Shown: positions 8,420 to 12,310 of the stretch, in pieces
How the letters are laid out: every line of letters starts with the position of its first letter
Numbering within the stretch: the stretch's first letter is position 1
Source: Larix sibirica
Lineage: Eukaryota; Streptophyta; Pinopsida; Pinales; Pinaceae
Direction: 5' to 3'
NCBI GenBank assembly: GCA_004151065.3
Contig: NWUY0300032883.1
Span: 8,784-21,093, forward strand
DNA length: 12,310 bases
Made by a program: the position numbers and the translations under genes
Notes under the pieces: generated by a model
Database searches by the model: none
What the model saw: the letters and a program-made list of their open reading frames with translations, nothing else
What the model was told of the DNA's origin: nothing

Positions 8420-9011
8420 TCTAAGTTATGCAATACGTTTCCTAGGAGGTTATGTTGACATAAATTGACAAAGTATGCTGCTGTCCTAAACTAATTAAAT
8501 CAGAAATGAGCAAGTACTTAAATCAAATATTTTTAGTGACATATGAGAAATGAGTGACATCTTTTTAAACATGATCTATTTTTCGACGCGCACCCTATTT
8601 TTGAGTTTGTTTGCTATGCACTCCAAGTTAATTTTTCAACTTGACTTACACTCAAGTAAACTTTCACCCAAGTTGACTTGTTGACCAAGCAACAACTATT
8701 CAAGAGGAGGGGGGCACAATCTTTAGGAAGGTTCCTAGGCCTTCTAATGGGCCCCACTTGATCCATTTTCGCTCTAGGAGTGCGCCCTAGTCCTACTTAG
8801 GTTGTTATTCTTAGAGTTCACTAGAGTTTACTTCAATTCAGTTCACTTCAGTTCAACTTGACTTTCAATTCATGTACATTTTATTTTTGGATTAACTTGG
8901 CACTAAAGAAAAATTGATTTAGAAAAAGGAGGGCTACCTTTGTTCCAAGTCTTGGCCTCAATGCATTCCGAGCAAAGTTTGTGAAGAACAAGTGATCACA
9001 GAATCTTGTCT
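8420..9011. other. Region without recognisable genes
   Basis: No coding frame is supported. Around 8640-8690 and 8820-8870 there are short overlapping repeats of CAAGTT, TTGACTT and TTCAGTTCA type. A GC-richer patch at 8700-8800 (GGGGGGCACA, GGGCCCCACTTG, GTGCGCCCTAG) resembles plant repeat DNA, but I cannot assign it to a family. Confidence 0.4.
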
Positions 9012-9110
9012 TGCAATCTTGAAATCCTAAAAACTATTAAGTCTGTTGAATTCTNAGTGGAAACGTTGCAATCCTGAAATCCTGAAAACTATTAAGTCTG
9101 TTGAATTCTA
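9012..9110. repeat. 44-bp direct duplication straddling a single 'n'
   Basis: The stretch ending ACTATTAAGTCTGTTGAATT (then CT) lies immediately left of the 'n' at 9055. It is repeated at 9067-9110, about 44 bases with two or so mismatches; both begin TTGCAATC. A left contig end that repeats inside the right contig is the expected trace of two overlapping contigs placed end to end. Confidence 0.85.
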
Positions 9111-9980
9111 AATGGGATGTGAAATTCTTTTTTCTTCATGTGAGGTTGGTTGGAACCCATCTCTCGTATATCCTAGAACAACTAATGATAATATAAAAAA
9201 TTAAGTATAGGGGTTGAAGGGAAAATATAAAGAAAAACAAAAACTTTTCATTGTTAGGATGAGGGCACTCCACTAGAGGACTATCATCTTTGATTGTCCA
9301 TGGTGCTTTTCACTTTCTTCTTCATCACACTAGGAGGGTGCTTTTGACTATTGTTAGTGGCAATCTATCCTTGATCCACTCCTATTGATTTCCCTCTTGA
9401 TTTAGACCTCTTCTCTTCTCTATATAAAATTGTATGGGCAAAGGAGGAAATTATCTATATGCTTTTACTTCCTGGCACCTCCTTTCTACCATTCTATTTC
9501 ACCTTAAGGCCTTGACATTGAGATCAAGCACCTGTGCTCATGTATTGGTTGAATGACTTCACATTCAATACCACTTAGCTTCCCCAAGATCCTTGAGAGC
9601 ATTGATGTGTTCGTGCTTGTCTAGACTTTGTATTTTCCACAACCCTTGGCAATAAAGATCAGATCAAATTCTCTTTTAGCAACTGTATTTGAGTTCATAT
9701 GTGTAAGAATTTCAATCATTTAGCAGACTCCTACTTGGTTTTATTGCAATTGTTAAAGAAATCAAACCCATAGGATTCAAGCATTATTTTGTTTGTCCTA
9801 CTAGTTTTCTTCCTCTTATTCATAACTCCTCTACAAGGACAAAGCATCAATCACTTTAAATTTCATTGATCTTAAGTATAGAAACTAAAGCAAATTAACG
9901 AATACATTGCATAAATGAGAAGTTAAATCACTAAATTGCAAGGAGAATATATGGAAGTAACCATAAAAAGTTGTTTTTAG
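9111..9980. other. Region without recognisable genes
   Basis: No coding frame, RNA gene or transposon protein signature was seen. A TATA-like CTATATAAA at about 9420-9428 is present, but nothing downstream supports a promoter. Confidence 0.4.
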
Positions 9981-10360
9981 ATGTTTTCTTGGTTTTTTAG
10001 GCTAGGTTAGCTTGTTGAGTTCTACAACTTTTGTTGAAGAAATAGGAAGGTACTACAACACTTTTGTTTGTTTGTGTGGATCTATAAATCATACTGAGTC
10101 AAAAGTTGCATTATTTTAATGTTTTCCTAACAAAATCAGCATGTTTAGCTCACATCCAAATTTTGCATTCATAGTGTTTTCTCCTCAAAATCAGGGAGAT
10201 TGCCTTCTTCATCTGTATTTTTTTCACTGAAATAGAAGGACAATATAACAAATTTTTGTATATTTGAGCTTGCACTTGCATATATCATTGAGATTTGGCT
10301 TGTTTTTAGTGTTTTCCTTCATTTTTGGGGTGTTTGCTTGCTGATTTGCACTTTTTTTAG
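9981..10360. repeat. Diverged tandem repeat, period about 190 bp
   Basis: Two units, about 9981-10170 and 10171-10360, align at offset 190. TGTTTTCTTGG pairs with TGTTTTCTCCT. GAAATAGGAAGG (10039) pairs with GAAATAGAAGGA (10229). ATGTTTTCCTAA (10119) pairs with GTGTTTTCCTTC (10309). Each unit also has an internal half-repeat beginning GTTTTC (CAAAATCAG at 10134 and 10187). Divergence is high, so this is old, probably transposon non-coding sequence. Confidence 0.5.
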
Positions 10361-10658
10361 CATAGGATAGGAGAAAATTATCATTTATTTAGTAGTCATA
10401 TTTGTGCTAATTTCTGATATGATTGCATATTTAGTAATCATATGCAATCCTAAGCACATCTTCATAGAGGGTACTCAAATCTTTGATCTAATTACAAGAA
10501 AGATGATTTTTCAAGTAAGTGAATCTTGAAAATATCATCATACTGTATTGTAGTCTTCAACCTCCCATATCTGTGCCAAGTGCTACAAGAAATGTGCAAG
10601 CATGGGGAACTTGTTGCAATGCTGAAAACCTGTTCATCTTTTAAATTGATATGAGTGT
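10361..10658. other. Region without clear features, upstream of LINE remnant
   Basis: AT-rich sequence. The stretch 10560-10658 may be the worn 5' continuation of the reverse transcriptase below, but no family motif can be read in it with confidence. Confidence 0.35.
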
Positions 10659-11460
10659 GATATGTTCTCTGACTTCATGAGGAGCACTATTGGGGTGAAG
10701 CAAGCTGCAAGGGTGCCCTCTCCCACCCACCTTATTTGGGATCTACATAGATGTGTTGGAGTCATTCTTGCACCAACACATTTGACGCAGTGACGATGGT
10801 CTTCTCTACTAGGTCTCATTCTACATACTTCTTTTTGTTGATGATGATGTTCTACTAGCCTTCACACCTAAGGGTTTATGGAGGGTTGAGACAATTGGAT
10901 GCTCTTGCAAGATTTTGTGACCTTTGATAGTTGATGGTCAACCTTGGGAAAATTGATTTTATGATTTTCAATTGCTCAAAGAAGACCCTTTTAGATTTTC
11001 ACTTTTACTTCAAGGGGAGGAGCTTGAGGTTACCATTTTATACACCTAGGTTTGGGTTGAGGTAGGGTCTACAAACTCGAGTTAATAAGCGGTACGAATC
11101 CCTTGTCCTTATAGAGAGAATGTGTTTCCAACACTTTTAGGTCATCTTGTCCAAATTGGACCTCATGAACTCCATCATTAGACCCATAGTTTTGAATGGT
11201 TGGGAGGTGTGAGGGCCTAGTATGCTTGCATCATGGGTATGGATCCCTTTCCCTTATAGAGAGAAGGTGTTTACAACACCACTTTCAAGTCATCTTGGCC
11301 AGATTGGAGCTCATGAACTCTCCATCATCAAAACCATAGTTTTGTATGGTTGGAGACGTTGGGGCCAGATTGGGCCCAACATGCTTGATTCAGATTCCAC
11401 ATCTCATTGTTGTGGTAGAGTTTGCAACACACTCCTTCGAGATCGAGATCGTCTTTAGAT
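10659..11460 (+). pseudogene. LINE (non-LTR) reverse transcriptase fragment, inactivated
   Basis: Pieces of a LINE reverse transcriptase appear in order across three frames. DFMRSTIGVKQ lies at 10671-10703, followed after a shift by CPLPPTLFGIYIDVLESF from 10714. FYILLFVDDDVLLAFTPKG follows from 10819 (catalytic box FVDD at 10834-10845, where YADD is usual). RQLDALARFCDL and LMVNLGK come from 10889, then MIFNCSKKTLLDFHFYFKG. From about 11070 come VNKRYESLVLIERMCFQHF and LMNSIIRPIVL, which match the connection and thumb region of this family (family knowledge). There are many frameshifts and stops, and no endonuclease domain is visible upstream. The LINE clade cannot be decided by eye. Confidence 0.88.
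11091..11390 (+). repeat. Internal tandem duplication within the LINE remnant (period about 145 bp)
   Basis: The block from ATAGAGAGAATGTGTTTCCA (11111) to the region around 11235 is repeated from ATAGAGAGAAGGTGTTTACA (11256), offset 145 at the left end. Both encode the same protein segment: IERMCFQHF and LMNSIIRPIVL in the first, IERKCLQHHF and LELMNS in the second. The units differ by scattered substitutions and small indels, so the duplication is old relative to the 2.9-kb repeat. Confidence 0.85.
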
Positions 11461-11798
11461 TAGTAGAGTGGTTGCATTGTCTTCGAAAATTTGTTGACTT
11501 GATGATCAACAAAGATTAATACATATTTTTGTGTACCTCTTCAAACGCCATTTTTGAGTGCACCCCCCTCCTTGGGGAGGGTATGTTGGTGGTTCTTAGA
11601 GGTTTCTAGTTTTGTTCAATCAACTAGCATATTCGGAGGGGGGTAGGGTATGTACACCTCTGTAGACTTTAGCAGTTAAATCGTTGCGCAGAGTCGGGTC
11701 CCTTGTTCCACAAACAAGGGGGTCTCNGGTTTAAGATGGATCTATGCTGGTATTATGAGATACATATTCGTTTCCATTGCTAGTTCAGAGAGTCTTAG
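11461..11798. other. GC-richer stretch with two short hairpins
   Basis: No gene is supported. CCCTCC/GGAGGG pair at 11566-11571 and 11576-11581. CCCTTGTT/AACAAGGG pair perfectly at 11700-11707 and 11713-11720 around a 5-base loop. A single undetermined base lies at 11727. Unlike the other two, I see no duplicated sequence across this 'n'. Confidence 0.5.
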
Positions 11799-12191
11799 AG
11801 TTCCCTCTCCAATGTTTTTTTAGTATTTGGATTAGTAGTGCTTGGCATTATCAGTTGTGTAGACACTGCTAGAGGATCACTTTCCTTCTCGATGCTCCTT
11901 GCAAGCAGGGGCACCAAGAGGTAGGCAAAGAACAACACCATTTCAATCCCTAGATTTGCAAACCTCAAGAGGCAGTTTGGTATCGAACAACGAGACCCTT
12001 GAGGGGTTGTTGACTTAGATCTTGAAACAATTTATGCTAGATTAACTGGCAACCCTCCTCTAATTCCTAGCAGTGCGACACCTCTTCTAGACATAAAGAC
12101 ATCCCTTCGGTTGGGTTCAACTCTTCTAGAAAGCTCTTTATCCAAAGATTCTATCCTTCAATCTTGGAAGCTAGGAGAGTTGGACATTTTT
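11799..12191 (+). pseudogene. Weak degenerate coding-like frame, unrecognised
   Basis: One frame runs 131 codons with two stops (TAG 11922-11924, TGA 12000-12002), fewer than the six or so expected by chance. The best part follows the TGA, with GVVDLDLETIYARLTGN, then TPLLDIKTSLRLG, STLLESSLSKDS and LQSWKLGELDIF. It follows the LINE remnant and may belong to another decayed element or to a gene fragment. No family is recognised, and random openness remains possible. Nothing further is seen to the window end at 12310. Confidence 0.25.
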
Positions 12192-12310
12192 TAGTGGATG
12201 CTTTAGAGGACGACACTCTTTCCTTTTGTTGATAGGCACTTGGAGCCTTGAGGCTCTCTCCCTTGTACCCTCATCCAAAGTATTGCATTTCTATTTAGCT
12301 TTGAGGTACT

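Noticed and set aside
9417-9430. TATA-box-like TCTATATAAAAT
   Set aside because: Such motifs are frequent in AT-rich DNA, and no gene or LTR structure follows.
11700-11720. 8-bp perfect hairpin considered as a terminator or small RNA
   Set aside because: This is plant-type DNA without a transcription unit here, and the stem is too short for a microRNA precursor.
11978-11990. TGGTATCGAACAA, somewhat like the TGGTATCA primer binding site of plant LTR elements
   Set aside because: The match breaks after TGGTATC, and there is no LTR end (CA) just upstream.
1-12310. CRISPR array, tRNA, rRNA, riboswitch, toxin-antitoxin or other prokaryotic system
   Set aside because: No regularly spaced repeats with unique spacers, no cloverleaf with proper A and B boxes, and no bacterial-type genes were seen on either strand.

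Overview
The window looks like non-genic DNA from a large, repeat-rich plant nuclear genome. A conifer (spruce or pine type) is my best guess. The reasons are AT-rich sequence, two classes of heavily decayed retrotransposon (a Ty1/copia-type integrase and a LINE-type reverse transcriptase), no intact open reading frame above about 107 codons, and intron-like exon fragments. The conifer assignment is inference. Nothing suggests a prokaryote: there are no operons, ribosome binding sites or dense ORFs.

Layout. Positions 1-2914 and 4641-7556 are two direct copies of one segment. They differ by about nine substitutions and one 2-base indel by eye, and lie 4640-4642 bases apart. Each copy holds, in order: (i) a dead copia integrase fragment; (ii) a small structure of 27-bp direct repeats and a 33-bp inverted repeat with LTR-like TGTTGGA ends; (iii) a possible polypurine tract and LTR start; (iv) a degenerate coding-like frame of an unrecognised gene; (v) two diverged copies (A1, A2) of an approximately 340-bp repeat; and (vi) an exon-like open frame. 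That frame is cut off in copy 1 but runs to a possible splice donor in copy 2. An old 340-bp duplication is therefore nested inside a very young 2.9-kb duplication.

Between the copies (2957-4640) there is low-information AT-rich sequence with one short exon-like frame. From 7579 to 10658 I find only short or diverged repeats. From about 10659 to 11460 there is a decayed LINE reverse transcriptase, with an internal tandem duplication of its C-terminal part. The last 500 bases hold a weak degenerate coding-like frame that I cannot identify.

Three single 'n' characters (2956, 9055, 11727) matter. The first two sit where the sequence on the left is repeated nearby, a pattern expected from contig ends joined without merging. 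The large duplication and the 9.0-kb duplication may therefore be partly assembly artefacts (two haplotypes or overlapping contigs laid end to end). No functional gene, operon or new defence or mobile system can be supported; the interest is in genome structure and decayed gene fragments.
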